Source: Methanobacteriota archaeon
Lineage (GTDB): Archaea > Halobacteriota > Methanomicrobia > Methanomicrobiales > Methanoculleaceae
Direction of reading: 5' to 3'
Assembly (NCBI GenBank): GCA_016841955.1
Contig: JAENYE010000001.1
Location: 756,025 to 820,024, forward strand
Length of the DNA stretch: 64,000 nt
This document shows positions 54,551 to 63,948 of this stretch, piece after piece (position 1 is the stretch's first letter; each line of letters starts with the position of its first letter). The notes below the pieces were generated by a model. The model was not told where the DNA came from, did no database searches, and saw only the letters and a program-made list of their open reading frames with translations. The translations under genes were made by a program, and so were the position numbers.

Positions 54551-54953
54551 AGGCGCGCTCTGCGTAACAGGTCGTCGACTCCCAGACCCGAATCTTTGCC
54601 ACGCGGGCGTCGTGTCCCTGCCGTGCGGCCTCGGCATCGATCAGATCCGCGATCAGCCCGGCCAGGAGCTCGCTCGTCGGGTCGCCGGAGGTGGTGACGA
54701 CCGGGTGGAACGCCTCGATGCATGCCGCCATGGGGTCGTCCTCGTTTAAGATCACCTGGTGGTCGAACCGCCCGACGACTTCCTTGATGCAGTTGTAGTC
54801 GAGGACGATCCCGGTGCGCTTATCCGCTGTCCCCTCGATCCAGACCTCTACGCGCCACTGGTGACCGTGAAGCCGGAAACACTTCCCCTGATAGTGGATC
54901 AGGCGATGGGTTGCCTCGAAAAAAACCTCCTTGTATATCCGGGTTATCATCAA
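54537..54953 (-). CDS. queD: 6-carboxytetrahydropterin synthase QueD
   Basis: The 138-residue protein has the zinc-binding histidines in FFEATHRL and RLHGHQW, FDHQVILNE, and a C-terminal VWESTTCYAE. It converts dihydroneopterin triphosphate to 6-carboxytetrahydropterin, feeding QueE. Order queD-queE-queC with overlaps makes a complete preQ0 operon apart from GTP cyclohydrolase. Confidence 0.94.
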   Translation of the reverse strand: MMITRIYKEVFFEATHRLIHYQGKCFRLHGHQWRVEVWIEGTADKRTGIVLDYNCIKEVVGRFDHQVILNEDDPMAACIEAFHPVVTTSGDPTSELLAGLIADLIDAEAARQGHDARVAKIRVWESTTCYAERAYDRQ

Positions 54954-55037
54954 TGAAGGTTGCCCGCCAGGATATAATATTATATCAGCTCCCGATCAAA
55001 TAACTAAGGCGGAAGATCGGCGCGCGAGCGGGTTCCA

Positions 55038-55048
55038 CAATATATAAA
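55038..55048 (+). promoter_or_regulatory. TATA box of the S12-S7-EF-2 operon
   Basis: ACAATATATAA lies about 76-86 nt before the S12 start, leaving a leader of roughly 50 nt. The leader contains CAGGAGTTGCTCCTA, a small hairpin at about 55079-55093. Confidence 0.5.
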
Positions 55049-55123
55049 TTCGTAACGCGCGTTGCTTTATAGCACACCAGGAGTTGCTCCTATCCACAAA
55101 TTCAACTGATACGAGGGTATTCG

Positions 55124-55552
55124 ATGGGAAATGGTAAATTTGCAGCCCGAAAACTGAAGCGCGACGCAAACAATAACCGATGGCACGACACGGTCTATGC
55201 ACGGCGCCAGCTCGGGCTCGATGTGAAATCCGACCCCCTTGAGGGAGCTCCGCAGGGCCGCGGGATCGTTCTCGAGAAGGTGGGTGTCGAGGCAAAGCAG
55301 CCGAACTCTGCGATCCGCAAGTGCGTCCGCGTGCAGCTGATCAAGAACGGCCGTCAGGTAACCGCGTTCGCCGTCGGCGACGGTGCTATCAACTTCATCG
55401 ACGAGCACGATGAGGTCGAGATCGAGGGCATCGGCGGCAGGCTGGGCAGGTCGATGGGCGATATCCCCGGCGTCCGGTTCGTCGTGACCAAGGTGAACAA
55501 CGTCAGCCTGCGTGAAATGGTCACCGGGCGCAAGGAGAAGCCGCGGAGGTAA
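55124..55552 (+). CDS. rps12: Ribosomal protein S12
   Basis: The 142-residue protein begins [20 protein letters not shown]. It has [19 protein letters not shown] with the conserved decoding-site lysine region and ends TGRKEKPRR. It opens the str-type operon with S7 and EF-2 downstream. Confidence 0.98.
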   Translation: MGNGKFAARKLKRDANNNRWHDTVYARRQLGLDVKSDPLEGAPQGRGIVLEKVGVEAKQPNSAIRKCVRVQLIKNGRQVTAFAVGDGAINFIDEHDEVEIEGIGGRLGRSMGDIPGVRFVVTKVNNVSLREMVTGRKEKPRR

Positions 55553-55557
55553 GTGGT

Positions 55558-56148
55558 ATGGTAGAAACAGAGGCAGGAACGCAGGTGCAGCAGCTCCTCT
55601 TTAACCGCTGGGATATGAGCGAGGTGGAGATCCACGATCCGAGCCTTGCGCGTTACGTGAACCTGCATGCGATGATCGTGCCGCATTCCTGCGGCAAGCT
55701 CGTCGGCCAGCAGTTCAACAAGAGCAACATGCTGATCGTCGAGCGCCTGATCAACAAGATGATGCAGACCGAGAACAACACCGGCAAGAAGGAACTTGCC
55801 ATCCGCATCGTCCGGGACGCCTTCGAGATCGTCAACAAGAAGACGAAGAAGAACCCGGTCCAGGTGCTGGTGGACGCGGTCGCGAACACCGGCCCCCGCG
55901 AGGAGACCGTCCGGCTGAAATACGGCGGTATCAACGTCCCGAAGTCGGTCGACACCGCACCCCAGCGCCGTGTCGATACCGCCCTGCGGTTCATCACCGC
56001 CGGTGTTCTGCAGGCGAGCCACAAGAAGAAGAAGAGCGTGAGCGAGGCGCTTGCCGAGGAAATCATCGCGGCCGCCAACGGTGACACGCGCTCCTATGCA
56101 GTCTCGAAGAAAGAAGAGCGAGAACGTATTGCAAAGGCAGCCCGCTAA
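55558..56148 (+). CDS. rps7: Ribosomal protein S7
   Basis: The 196-residue protein has the S7 signature region [36 protein letters not shown] and [13 protein letters not shown]. It starts five bases after S12. Confidence 0.97.
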   Translation: MVETEAGTQVQQLLFNRWDMSEVEIHDPSLARYVNLHAMIVPHSCGKLVGQQFNKSNMLIVERLINKMMQTENNTGKKELAIRIVRDAFEIVNKKTKKNPVQVLVDAVANTGPREETVRLKYGGINVPKSVDTAPQRRVDTALRFITAGVLQASHKKKKSVSEALAEEIIAAANGDTRSYAVSKKEERERIAKAAR

Positions 56149-56177
56149 AACTCTCTATTATTTTTTTGGTGTATTTC

Positions 56178-58370
56178 ATGACCAGACGAAAGAAGATGGT
56201 AGAGCGGGTGACGGAGCTGATGGACAAGCCGGAGCACATCCGGAACATCGGTATCGTCGCCCACATCGATCACGGAAAGACAACACTCTCGGACAACCTG
56301 CTCGCCGGCGCAGGCATGATCAGCGAGGAGCTTGCCGGCCGGCAGCTCTTCATGGACTCCGACGAGGAGGAGCAGGCACGCGGCATCACCATCGATGCGA
56401 GCAACGTCTCGATGGTCCACACGTACGGCGGGGATGAGTACCTGATCAACATGATCGATACCCCCGGCCACGTGGACTTCGGCGGTGACGTGACCCGAGC
56501 CATGCGTGCGGTGGACGGCGCCGTCGTCGTGGTGGACGCGGTCGAAGGCACCATGCCCCAGACGGAGACGGTGCTCCGGCAGGCGCTCAAGGAGGGTGTC
56601 CGCCCGGTTCTCTTCATCAACAAGGTGGACCGGCTGATCAACGAGCTGAAGGTGGACGAGCAGGAGATGCAGATCCGCCTCGCGAAGGTGATCGACAAGG
56701 TCAACAAGTTGATCAAGGGCATGAACGAGAAGATGTACAACGAGGGCTGGAAACTGGATGCCGCGAAGGGCACCGTCGCCTTCGGCTCCGCGCTCTACAA
56801 CTGGGCAGTCTCCGCTCCCTATATGCAGAAGAGCGGGGTCTCGTTCAAGGACGTCTATGATAAGTGCAACACCGGCGACATGAAGTGGCTGGGAAAGAAC
56901 AGTCCCCTCCATGCCGTCCTCCTCGACATGGTGGTCAAGCACCTCCCCAACCCCCTCCAGGCCCAGGACCGGCGTATCCACATCATCTGGCACGGCGACT
57001 ACAGCGCCACCGAGGGTAAGGCAATGCTCAATTGCGACCCGAACGGACCTGCCTGCCTGATGGTCACCGATATATCGTTCGACCCGCATGCGGGCGAGGT
57101 CGCCACCGGCCGTCTCTTCTCGGGAACGCTCCGCCGGGGCACCGAGTGCTACATCATGGGTGCGGCGAAGCGCGCAAACCGCCTTGCCCAGGTCGGCATT
57201 TTCATGGGCGCCGAGCGGATCGAGGTGGAAGCGCTCCCGGCAGGCAACATCGCCGCCGTGACGGGCTTAAAGGACGCCATCGTCGGTTCGACCGTCACGT
57301 CGCTCCTCGAGATGACTCCTTTCGAGTCGCTGAAGCACTACTCCGAGCCGGTCATGACCGTCGCCGTCGAGGCGAAGAGCATGAAGGACCTCCCGAAGCT
57401 CGTTGAGGTTCTCCGGCAGGTGGCGAAGGAAGACCCGACGGTGCAGGTTTCGATCAACGAGGAGACCGGGGAGCACCTGATCAGCGGCATGGGTGAACTC
57501 CATCTCGAGATCATCACCGGCCGTATCAAGCGCGACAAGGGCGTCGATATCATCACCTCCCCGCCGATCGTCGTCTACCGCGAGACGATCACGGGCAGGG
57601 CAGGCCCGGTCGAAGGGAAGTCGCCGAACCGTCACAACCGGTTCTACCTTGAACTCGAGCCGATGGACCTGGGGATCGTGAAGATGATCCAGGACGGCGA
57701 GATCTCGATGAACCAGCAGGCGATCGAGCGGCGTGATGCCCTCGTTGCCGCCGGTATGGATAAGGACGAGGCCAAGAACGTCAAGGCGATCGAGGGCACC
57801 AACATGTTCATCGACATGACGAAGGGTATCCAGTACCTGAACGAGACGATGGAACTGGTCCTCGACGGCTGGCGTGAAGCACTCCGTGGCGGCCCGCTCG
57901 CCGACGAGCTGGTTCAGAACCTGAAGATCCGGCTGGTGGACGTGAAACTCCACGAGGACGCCATCCACCGCGGTCCCGCCCAGGTCATCCCTGCGGTCAG
58001 GAGCGCCGTCAAGGCAGGCCTGCTGCTCGGTGGCGACTCGCTCCTCGAGCCGATCCAGAAGATCCAGATCACGGTCCCGAGCGAGCAGATGGGTGCGGCG
58101 ACCTCGCAGATCCAGGGTCGGCGCGGTCAGGTCTTCGATATGCTGAGCGAAGGCGATACGATGACGATCGTCGGCAGGGCGCCGGTCGCCGAGCTCTTCG
58201 GGTTTGCCGGGGACGTCAGGTCGGCCACCGAGGGTCGTGCGATGTGGAGCACCGAGTTCGGCGGGTTCGAACTGGTCCCCTCCGGCATCGTGGACGAGGT
58301 GGTCAAGAGCATCCGCCGGCGCAAGGGCTTGAAGGAACAGATGCCGCGGCCGGACGACTACCTGGCGTAA
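56178..58370 (+). CDS. fusA: Elongation factor 2 (EF-2)
   Basis: The ATG at 56178 gives a 730-residue GTPase with G1 [11 protein letters not shown]3 DTPGHVDF and G4 NKVDRL. The C-terminal [11 protein letters not shown] contains the His modified to diphthamide. It translocates peptidyl-tRNA on the ribosome. About 150 bp of its 3' end recur as a relic at 59221-59387 because of a tandem duplication downstream. Confidence 0.98.
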   Translation: MTRRKKMVERVTELMDKPEHIRNIGIVAHIDHGKTTLSDNLLAGAGMISEELAGRQLFMDSDEEEQARGITIDASNVSMVHTYGGDEYLINMIDTPGHVDFGGDVTRAMRAVDGAVVVVDAVEGTMPQTETVLRQALKEGVRPVLFINKVDRLINELKVDEQEMQIRLAKVIDKVNKLIKGMNEKMYNEGWKLDAAKGTVAFGSALYNWAVSAPYMQKSGVSFKDVYDKCNTGDMKWLGKNSPLHAVLLDMVVKHLPNPLQAQDRRIHIIWHGDYSATEGKAMLNCDPNGPACLMVTDISFDPHAGEVATGRLFSGTLRRGTECYIMGAAKRANRLAQVGIFMGAERIEVEALPAGNIAAVTGLKDAIVGSTVTSLLEMTPFESLKHYSEPVMTVAVEAKSMKDLPKLVEVLRQVAKEDPTVQVSINEETGEHLISGMGELHLEIITGRIKRDKGVDIITSPPIVVYRETITGRAGPVEGKSPNRHNRFYLELEPMDLGIVKMIQDGEISMNQQAIERRDALVAAGMDKDEAKNVKAIEGTNMFIDMTKGIQYLNETMELVLDGWREALRGGPLADELVQNLKIRLVDVKLHEDAIHRGPAQVIPAVRSAVKAGLLLGGDSLLEPIQKIQITVPSEQMGAATSQIQGRRGQVFDMLSEGDTMTIVGRAPVAELFGFAGDVRSATEGRAMWSTEFGGFELVPSGIVDEVVKSIRRRKGLKEQMPRPDDYLA

Positions 58371-58634
58371 CGAGTATCGAATACCCTCCCTTTTTCTTTT
58401 TTACCCCACGGCGAGCGAATGAGAGGAATGGCTCGCGAGAGACGATGGTGGGGACGATGCCGGGAACGATCCTGCACGGGTGATCCTTCGGGCGGGGAAT
58501 GTGTATGGCTGTCTATAATACCGACCCGCAGCCGGAAGAGGCGTCCCCCAAAATAGTTGCGAGGCCGTCCGGCAGTCCGTTCTGCCGGTCGGGGACGTCT
58601 GTGGGTACTTCTCAAACGATATGGCGGGGTCTGC
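58371..58634. terminator. EF-2 operon terminator region
   Basis: A pyrimidine-rich tract CCTCCCTTTTTCTTTTTTAC (58384-58403) right after the EF-2 stop fits an archaeal T-run terminator. The remainder up to the convergent gene shows no supported coding sequence. Confidence 0.5.
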
Positions 58635-59177
58635 CTACCGCTTTTGCGCTGCGGCGAGCAGTCCGCAGATGCCGAGAGCGGCGATCACGATCAGTCCCGG
58701 TAGCGGCGCCTGCGTCGGGGCCGTGGTTGCCGGTGATGTCTCTGTGGGCGTCTCCGTGACCGTAGCGGCTGTCTGTGTCTGCGTGGCCGTAGCGGTCGGA
58801 GCCTGGGCGAATACGATGCTGTTGTGTTCGATCAGGCCGTCTGCTTTACTGTACGCAAAATACTGCCCGTATTTCCCTTTTAATGTGTGGATATTGATCT
58901 TGTAGTAGTCGTCGTTCGGCACGCCGAGGACCTGGGTAACCTCTTTTCTGGGATCATCGTCCCGGTACTTCCGGAGTTCCGTGATCGGGTTGAGCGTATC
59001 CTGGTTGCGGAGGTTGATAAGGTCGAGGATGATCGGTTCGGCCCCCACCTCGATCGTCTCGCCGGATTGTGCCGCCAGTTTGCTGGTTTCCTGTGCGGCT
59101 GCCGGGGCGACGAGCGCCAGTGCAAGAACCGCGAGGATCACGAGAAGATGCCGGGATATAGCTTTTTCATACGTCAT
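58635..59177 (-). CDS. Secreted protein with C-terminal anchor (DUF3821-like), copy 1
   Basis: The 180-residue protein has a signal peptide (HLLVILAVLALALVAPAAA, cut near AQ). An extracellular domain follows with TIEVGAEPIILDLINLRNQD, RYR-like KYRDDDPRKEVTQV and YAYS-type YFAYSKADGLI. A Thr/Pro-rich linker and a C-terminal helix PGLIVIAALGICGLL with basic end AAAQKR close it. It looks like a surface protein held by a C-terminal anchor. Its paralog is at 59490, about 60 per cent identical by eye. Confidence 0.75.
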   Translation of the reverse strand: MTYEKAISRHLLVILAVLALALVAPAAAQETSKLAAQSGETIEVGAEPIILDLINLRNQDTLNPITELRKYRDDDPRKEVTQVLGVPNDDYYKINIHTLKGKYGQYFAYSKADGLIEHNSIVFAQAPTATATQTQTAATVTETPTETSPATTAPTQAPLPGLIVIAALGICGLLAAAQKR

Positions 59178-59198
59178 AGTGCCAAACTCGTTTTCGCA

Positions 59199-59210
59199 AT
59201 ATTTATGTGT
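59199..59210 (-). promoter_or_regulatory. TATA box for secreted protein copy 1
   Basis: The minus strand reads ACACATAAATAT, 22-33 nt before the ATG at 59177. Confidence 0.45.
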
Positions 59211-59220
59211 GTTGAAACAC

Positions 59221-59387
59221 TGCCGGAGTCGTCCGGTCCGCCACTGAGGGTCATGCGATGTGGAACACCGAGTTCGGTGGGTTCGAGCCGGTTCCCGGAG
59301 GGATCGTGGACGGGGTGGTCAAGAACATCCGCCGGCGCAAGGGCTTAAAGGAGCAGATCCCGCGGCGGGACGACTACCTGGCGTAAC
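59221..59387 (+). pseudogene. Duplicated 3' end of the EF-2 gene
   Basis: This stretch matches 58205-58370 of the EF-2 gene down to the same DDYLA stop (TAA at 59385-59387), with scattered changes. It lacks a start, so it is a dead passenger. It lies exactly between the two paralogous secreted-protein genes and shows that EF-2 tail plus gene were duplicated as one unit. Confidence 0.9.
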
Positions 59388-59489
59388 CAACCCCGACCCT
59401 CCGGCGAGCGAATCTGCTTGCCGAGGGTTGCCGGGCTGCAGCCGCAACTGACTTCGTGCCAAAAAAGTGTGAGGCCGTCCGGGACCTGT

Positions 59490-60041
59490 CTATCGCTTCT
59501 GCGCTGCGGCGAGCAGCCCGCAGATGCCGATCGCGGCGATCACGATCAGTCCCGGTAGCGGTGCCTGCGTCGGGGCCGTAGTGGTCGTGGTCGGCGGTGT
59601 CTCTGCGGGTGTCTCCGTGACCGTAGCGGCTGTCTCCGGCTGTGTGACCGTAGCCGTCGGAGCGGGGGCGAATATGATGTTGTTCCGCTCAATCAGGCCG
59701 TCCTTGTCGCTGAACGCAAAGTACCGCCCGTATTTCCCGCTGATCGTGCGAGCGCTGATCGTAAAGTAAGCGTCGTTCGGCACGCCGATGACCTGCACAA
59801 TCTGCTTTGTGGGGTCGTCGTCCCGGTATTGCCGGAGTTCCGTGACCGGGTTGAACGTATCCGCGTTGCGGAGGTTGATGAGGTCGAGAACGAGCGGTTC
59901 GCTTCCGACCTCGATCGTATCACCGGGTTGCACCACTCGTGGGCCGGTTCCCTGCGCGGCTGCCGGGGCGGCGACGAGCGCCAGAGCGAGGACCGCGAGG
60001 AAAACGAGGGGATACCAGGATTTCATTCTCTCGTAAGTCAT
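59490..60041 (-). CDS. Secreted protein with C-terminal anchor (DUF3821-like), copy 2
   Basis: The 183-residue paralog of the gene at 58635 has the same plan. It has a signal peptide (LVFLAVLALALVAAPAAA), TIEVGSEPLVLDLINLRNAD, QYRDDDPTKQIVQVIGVPND, YFAFSDKDGLIERNN, a Thr-rich linker and the C-terminal helix PGLIVIAAIGICGLL with AAAQKR. The linker is slightly longer. Function is unknown; surface display is inferred. Confidence 0.75.
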   Translation of the reverse strand: MTYERMKSWYPLVFLAVLALALVAAPAAAQGTGPRVVQPGDTIEVGSEPLVLDLINLRNADTFNPVTELRQYRDDDPTKQIVQVIGVPNDAYFTISARTISGKYGRYFAFSDKDGLIERNNIIFAPAPTATVTQPETAATVTETPAETPPTTTTTAPTQAPLPGLIVIAAIGICGLLAAAQKR

Positions 60042-60058
60042 AGTTTCAACCTCGTTTC

Positions 60059-60070
60059 CGCTATATATAT
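60059..60070 (-). promoter_or_regulatory. TATA box for secreted protein copy 2
   Basis: The minus strand has ATATATATAG, 18-29 nt before the ATG at 60041. Confidence 0.45.
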
Positions 60071-60207
60071 GCGTATTGGAACACTGCCGGAGACGTCGTT
60101 CCTCGCGGGTGAAACTGCCGGATCGCCGTAAGTTCGCGTCCTGTCCCCCCTTTTCCCCCCGACCGAATCATTGATGTGGAGAGAGGGTATCTCACAGTGG
60201 AGATGCC

Positions 60208-60969
60208 ATGAAGACCGCCGACCCGGATAGGGAGGTTTCTGCCGGGAGCGGACGGGCTCCGGCACCAAAGACGGAGAACGCCGCCGTTCGCTACCTGCCG
60301 GCGGTCGTCTCCGTGCCGCTCGGCCTGACCACCACGTTCATCGTCAGGGACCGGAGCGTGCTCCTGGTCGATACCGGCAACCCCGGGGATGAGACGGCCA
60401 TCCTGGCCGCGATGAGGAAGGCCGGCATCAGGCCCGACGAGGTCTCCCTGATCCTGGTCACCCACGGCCATCCGGACAGCTACGGGAGCGCCGAAGCGCT
60501 CCGGGAACTGACCGCCGCGCCGGTCGCCGTCCACGAGGCCGATGCCGGCGCCATGCGCCTCGGGTTTGACGGGCTGCATTTTTCCACCGGGATCATCCCG
60601 CGCCTGATCGGGTTTGCAGGCGGCAGGACGACCGTCCCCGGTTCGGGCGGCGTTGAGCCCGATATCGTCATCAGGGGCATCGCCGACCTTGCGGCCTTCG
60701 GGGTCCGGGGCAGGATCGTCCCCACACCGGGGCATACTCCCGGCTCGGTCTCGGTCCTTGTCGCCGGCGGCACCGCTATCATCGGCGACCTTCTCTCCGC
60801 CCTGTTTCCGGGTGGGAGGCCCCGGCTGCCTTTCAGGACACAAGACCCCGCGGCGGCAAGAAGGAGTCTCCGGGCACTCCTCGCCTTCGGGCCGGAACGG
60901 GTCTACGCGGCGCACGGGGGGCCGTGGCGGGGGACGGAGGTCTCGCGGCGGTTCGGAAACGGGTGGTGA
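60208..60969 (+). CDS. MBL-fold metallo-hydrolase with altered metal motif
   Basis: The 253-residue protein shows the MBL fold: LLVDTGNPGDE, LVTHGHPDSYGSA, PTPGHTPGSVSVL, IIGDLLSALFPGG and YAAHGGPWRG. The usual HxHxDH is HGHPDS here, with Ser in place of the last His. Metal site 2 may be weakened or the enzyme may use one metal. Family members hydrolyse thioesters, lactones, phosphoesters or act as nucleases. The substrate is unknown. Confidence 0.85.
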   Translation: MKTADPDREVSAGSGRAPAPKTENAAVRYLPAVVSVPLGLTTTFIVRDRSVLLVDTGNPGDETAILAAMRKAGIRPDEVSLILVTHGHPDSYGSAEALRELTAAPVAVHEADAGAMRLGFDGLHFSTGIIPRLIGFAGGRTTVPGSGGVEPDIVIRGIADLAAFGVRGRIVPTPGHTPGSVSVLVAGGTAIIGDLLSALFPGGRPRLPFRTQDPAAARRSLRALLAFGPERVYAAHGGPWRGTEVSRRFGNGW

Positions 60970-60999
60970 CGGCGGAATGCGTGAAAAGAGGGTGCAGGG

Positions 61000-61461
61000 T
61001 TACTCGATGACGAACGCCATCGAGAATGCGGTCTCGTTTCCTGTCGTCTCTTCCCAGGGCCGCTTGTAGATCGCAGAGAATTCGGCGGTGCCCTCCTCGG
61101 CAGCGAGGTACTGCCATACGTGCACGCCTCCGGCGCCCACGAGTTCGGTCTCCGGCGCGATGTAGGTGTCGTTCACGTACTCAAGCCCGGCAGACGAGGT
61201 GACGTTCCAGGAGTACCCGGTTGTCGGGTTCTCTTCGAGGCTGATGGTGATCTCGCTCCCGACCGGGAGCGTGACGGTCTCGTTGTTGTTCGTCTCGTTA
61301 AAGGCGAACTCTTCCGCCGCAGGTGGCGTCGTCGCCACCGGGGTGGGTGTCGCGGTCGGGGTTCCCGGTTCCGCCGGCTGCGACGTGCAGCCGGCACCGA
61401 GCATGCACAGTGCCAGGAGTCCTGCAATCAGGACACTATAGATGTTTTTTCTCTGAATCAT
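61000..61461 (-). CDS. Chagasin-like (inhibitor I42) lipoprotein
   Basis: The 153-residue protein has a lipoprotein signal (LLALCMLGAGC, Cys25), a Thr/Pro linker, then a chagasin-like domain. Its three inhibitory loops are recognisable: NPTTGYSWN, GVHVWQYLA and RPWEETTG. Chagasin proteins block papain-family cysteine proteases. It is anchored outside the cell, perhaps guarding surface proteins against proteases. Confidence 0.9.
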   Translation of the reverse strand: MIQRKNIYSVLIAGLLALCMLGAGCTSQPAEPGTPTATPTPVATTPPAAEEFAFNETNNNETVTLPVGSEITISLEENPTTGYSWNVTSSAGLEYVNDTYIAPETELVGAGGVHVWQYLAAEEGTAEFSAIYKRPWEETTGNETAFSMAFVIE

Positions 61462-61636
61462 GCGATAAGGTTGCTCAGATATGTTAAATAATTTTCTTAA
61501 ACCCCCGGAAGAGGTGCCCGCCCCCGGACCGTTTCCTGATCCGATCGTTTCAGGATCAGCCGTCCTGGAGAGGATCCGTGCATGCTCCAAAACCGATTCA
61601 GGACGATGAGGCTGCCTGGTGTCGAGGAGCAGCAAG

Positions 61637-61645
61637 TTATAAATA
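61637..61645 (+). promoter_or_regulatory. TATA box for the lipoprotein at 61682
   Basis: TTATAAATA lies 37-45 nt before the ATG at 61682, giving a short leader. Confidence 0.5.
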
Positions 61646-61681
61646 CGATTTCATCGATCAGGTCCGTCTGAGGGCATTGTT

Positions 61682-62302
61682 ATGAAAATCATCTCTCGAA
61701 AAACGATCTTCCCGGCGCTCCTTATCGTGCTCGGGATCTGCCTGCTCGCAGCAGGCTGTACATCGACGCCACCGGATACGGCCCCGCCGCAGACAACCGC
61801 CACGACCACCACCGCTGAGGCCACGACGGCTCCTGTTGCCGGCACCACCGTCTCCGGGGCCGCACAGGGAAGCGCAACCGCGGTTCCGTTTGCGGCGCTG
61901 ATCCCGTTCCTGCCCGATGCGCCCGCAGGCTGGACTGCAGACGAGCCGCAGGGAGCCACCTGGACGGACCAGGACGTTCAGTGGACCTGGGCGTCTCGTG
62001 ATTACAGCAAGGACGATGCCCGGGCAACGGTCCTGATCCAGGACTCGGCCTACTATGACGTGGGCTACTGGGAGTCGTGGGATTCGCTCGTTTCGTTCGA
62101 GACGAGCGAAGGTTACTACAAGCAGGGCCTGGTCAGCGGCCACCCGTCCTGGGAGTTCTTCACCAAACCCGACTCCTACGGTACCTGGGTCGGCGTGAAT
62201 GAACGGTTCATGGTCTCTGTCAGTGTCGAAGGCGGGTCCAAGCAGGACCTCGATGCGTTCGTAAACGCCATCGACTACGGCGACATCGCGAACCTGAAGT
62301 AA
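61682..62302 (+). CDS. Lipoprotein of unknown function
   Basis: The 206-residue protein has a lipoprotein signal (LLIVLGICLLAAGC, Cys26), a Thr/Ala-rich linker to about residue 70, and a compact domain. The domain includes PDAPAGWTADEPQGATWT, ATVLIQDSAYYDVGYWESW and VGVNERFMVSVSVEGGS. It lacks catalytic motifs I recognise. It is divergent from the chagasin-like lipoprotein. Confidence 0.75.
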   Translation: MKIISRKTIFPALLIVLGICLLAAGCTSTPPDTAPPQTTATTTTAEATTAPVAGTTVSGAAQGSATAVPFAALIPFLPDAPAGWTADEPQGATWTDQDVQWTWASRDYSKDDARATVLIQDSAYYDVGYWESWDSLVSFETSEGYYKQGLVSGHPSWEFFTKPDSYGTWVGVNERFMVSVSVEGGSKQDLDAFVNAIDYGDIANLK

Positions 62303-62318
62303 CCCTGAACCCTTCTTT

Positions 62319-62897
62319 TTACTCCCCCGGCACGGCCGTGATGATGTAGTGGTACGGCCCTGATTCCGCCACCGTCCTGACCTCCAGCCCCGCCTCCGCC
62401 ATCAGCGACGCCGCATGCTCCGGGCTGAACTTCTTTGCGGGCGGCGGGCCGAGGGGAAGGGGTTCCTTCTTCCAGTCCACGTCGACGATCACGCCGGTGT
62501 TGAGCGCCATCCGCTTTGCGTTCGCGAGCACCCGGACCGGGTCGGCGAAGTCGTGGAGGTCGATGCCGAAGAAGACGACGTCCGCGCAACCGTTGCAGAG
62601 GACGATCTCCTCGGCCATCCCCTGGCGGAGGACGACGTTGTCGAGCCCCCCGGAACGGGCCTTCTCCCGGAGCAGATCCAGCGCTTCGGCGTCGATATCG
62701 ATCCCGCAGACACGGCCGCGCGGCCCGACGATCCGCGCCGCAGGGAGTGCGAAGAACCCGTCCCCGCACCCGACGTCGATGAAGGTGCCTCCGGGAGCAA
62801 GCCCGATCTCCTCGAGGATGGATTCGGGGTGCTGCCAGCGCCGGCGGGCGGCCTCATCCTCGGAGGAGTGTCTCCGGGAACGCGTATGATGCACCAT
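62319..62897 (-). CDS. Class I SAM-dependent methyltransferase
   Basis: The 192-residue protein has motif I FIDVGCGDGFFALPAA, VCGIDIDAEALDLL, DVVFFGIDLHDFADP and PPAKKFSPEHAASLMAEAG. It belongs to the UbiE/ArsM-like small methyltransferases common in methanogens. The substrate is unknown. It follows the DUF1059 gene on the same strand. Confidence 0.88.
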   Translation of the reverse strand: MVHHTRSRRHSSEDEAARRRWQHPESILEEIGLAPGGTFIDVGCGDGFFALPAARIVGPRGRVCGIDIDAEALDLLREKARSGGLDNVVLRQGMAEEIVLCNGCADVVFFGIDLHDFADPVRVLANAKRMALNTGVIVDVDWKKEPLPLGPPPAKKFSPEHAASLMAEAGLEVRTVAESGPYHYIITAVPGE

Positions 62898-62939
62898 GCC
62901 GGTGTCGGGGCTTGCATCCCGGAAAAATCTGCCGCTCCC

Positions 62940-63116
62940 TCACTTCATCGCCTTGCGGATCTTCTCCTGCACTTCCGGCTGCTCCGGGTTCATCTGGTGG
63001 ACGGTCTGAACATGCCCCTCGACCCGCTTGATCAACTCGTTCTCGTTCTCTGCCTTCTCCTCAAACTCGCACTCAAGGCCAAGATCCTTGCACCTGAATG
63101 TCCGGACTTCCTGCAT
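62940..63116 (-). CDS. DUF1059 small protein
   Basis: The 58-residue product starts at 63116 and reads EVRTFRCKDLGLECEFEEKA, then VEGHVQTVHQMN, the DUF1059 pattern with two cysteines and two histidines that may bind a metal. Function is unknown. Confidence 0.85.
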   Translation of the reverse strand: MQEVRTFRCKDLGLECEFEEKAENENELIKRVEGHVQTVHQMNPEQPEVQEKIRKAMK

Positions 63117-63233
63117 GCCTCTCACCGGCCGGGGTTGTATACCTGGTGTAAGATAAAAATATCGTCGTCGGTTTTTCCTGTCCCCTCCCTCCGGTGCAGT
63201 CGGCAGGCCCGACCGCACCCGGGGGCGCCGGGA

Positions 63234-63941
63234 TTACGCCTCTCCGCCCGGGTGCGGTCCCCTCCCGCACTCCGTCATCTCTTCGATCAGCCCGTCCCGC
63301 AGGGTGACGACCCGGCAGAAGTACTCCTTATGCCAGTCCTCGTGCGAGACCATCACGATCGTCTGGTCGAGTTCCTCGTTCAGGCGGGCGAAGAGGTCGA
63401 GGATGCTCCTCGAGGTCTGGCTGTCCAGGTTGGCGCAGGGCTCGTCGGCGAGCAGGATGCTCGGGTTGTTCACGAGCGCCCGCGCGATCGCCACCCGCTG
63501 CTGTTCCCCGCCCGAGAGTTCGCTCTGCCGGTGGTCCATCCGGTCGCCGAGGCCGACCCGGCGAAGGATCTCGGCGCTTCTTTCGAGGTAATCTTCTTTC
63601 GATGCCCCCCTGACGAGCGACGTTAAGTAGACGTTCTCGATCGCAGTGAGTTCACCGATGAGCGCGTAGTCCTGGAAGACGTAGCCGAGCCGGTTCAGCC
63701 GGAAGAGGGTCCGCTGGCGATCGGAGAGGGCGAGGACATCGATCCCGTCGATCGTGACCCTGCCGAAGGTGGGGCGGTCGAGGAGCCCGAGGATGTGGAG
63801 GAGCGTCGACTTGCCGCTGCCGCTCGCTCCCGTTATCCCTACGAACTCTCCCCTGGCGACCTCGAGCGAGACGCCTCCGAGAGCGCGGACCTCCACCTTG
63901 CCCATCGTGTAGACCCTGGTGAGGTTCTCTGCGACGATCAC
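63234..63941 (-). CDS. ABC transporter ATP-binding protein (MacB/LolD type)
   Basis: The 235-residue ATPase has Walker A TGASGSGKSTLLHI, Q-loop YVFQDYALIG, signature SELSGGEQQRVAIARAL, Walker B ILLADEPCANLD and MVSHE. The type serves lipoprotein-release or efflux permeases. The GTG at 63941 overlaps a stop just upstream, so its permease or partner is probably encoded beyond the right edge. Confidence 0.93.
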   Translation of the reverse strand: MIVAENLTRVYTMGKVEVRALGGVSLEVARGEFVGITGASGSGKSTLLHILGLLDRPTFGRVTIDGIDVLALSDRQRTLFRLNRLGYVFQDYALIGELTAIENVYLTSLVRGASKEDYLERSAEILRRVGLGDRMDHRQSELSGGEQQRVAIARALVNNPSILLADEPCANLDSQTSRSILDLFARLNEELDQTIVMVSHEDWHKEYFCRVVTLRDGLIEEMTECGRGPHPGGEA

Positions 63942-63948
63942 CTGTTCA

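Noticed and set aside
58371-58615. Short ORFs on both strands after EF-2
   Set aside because: They lack ribosome sites and overlap the terminator region. The duplicated unit explains nearby similarity.
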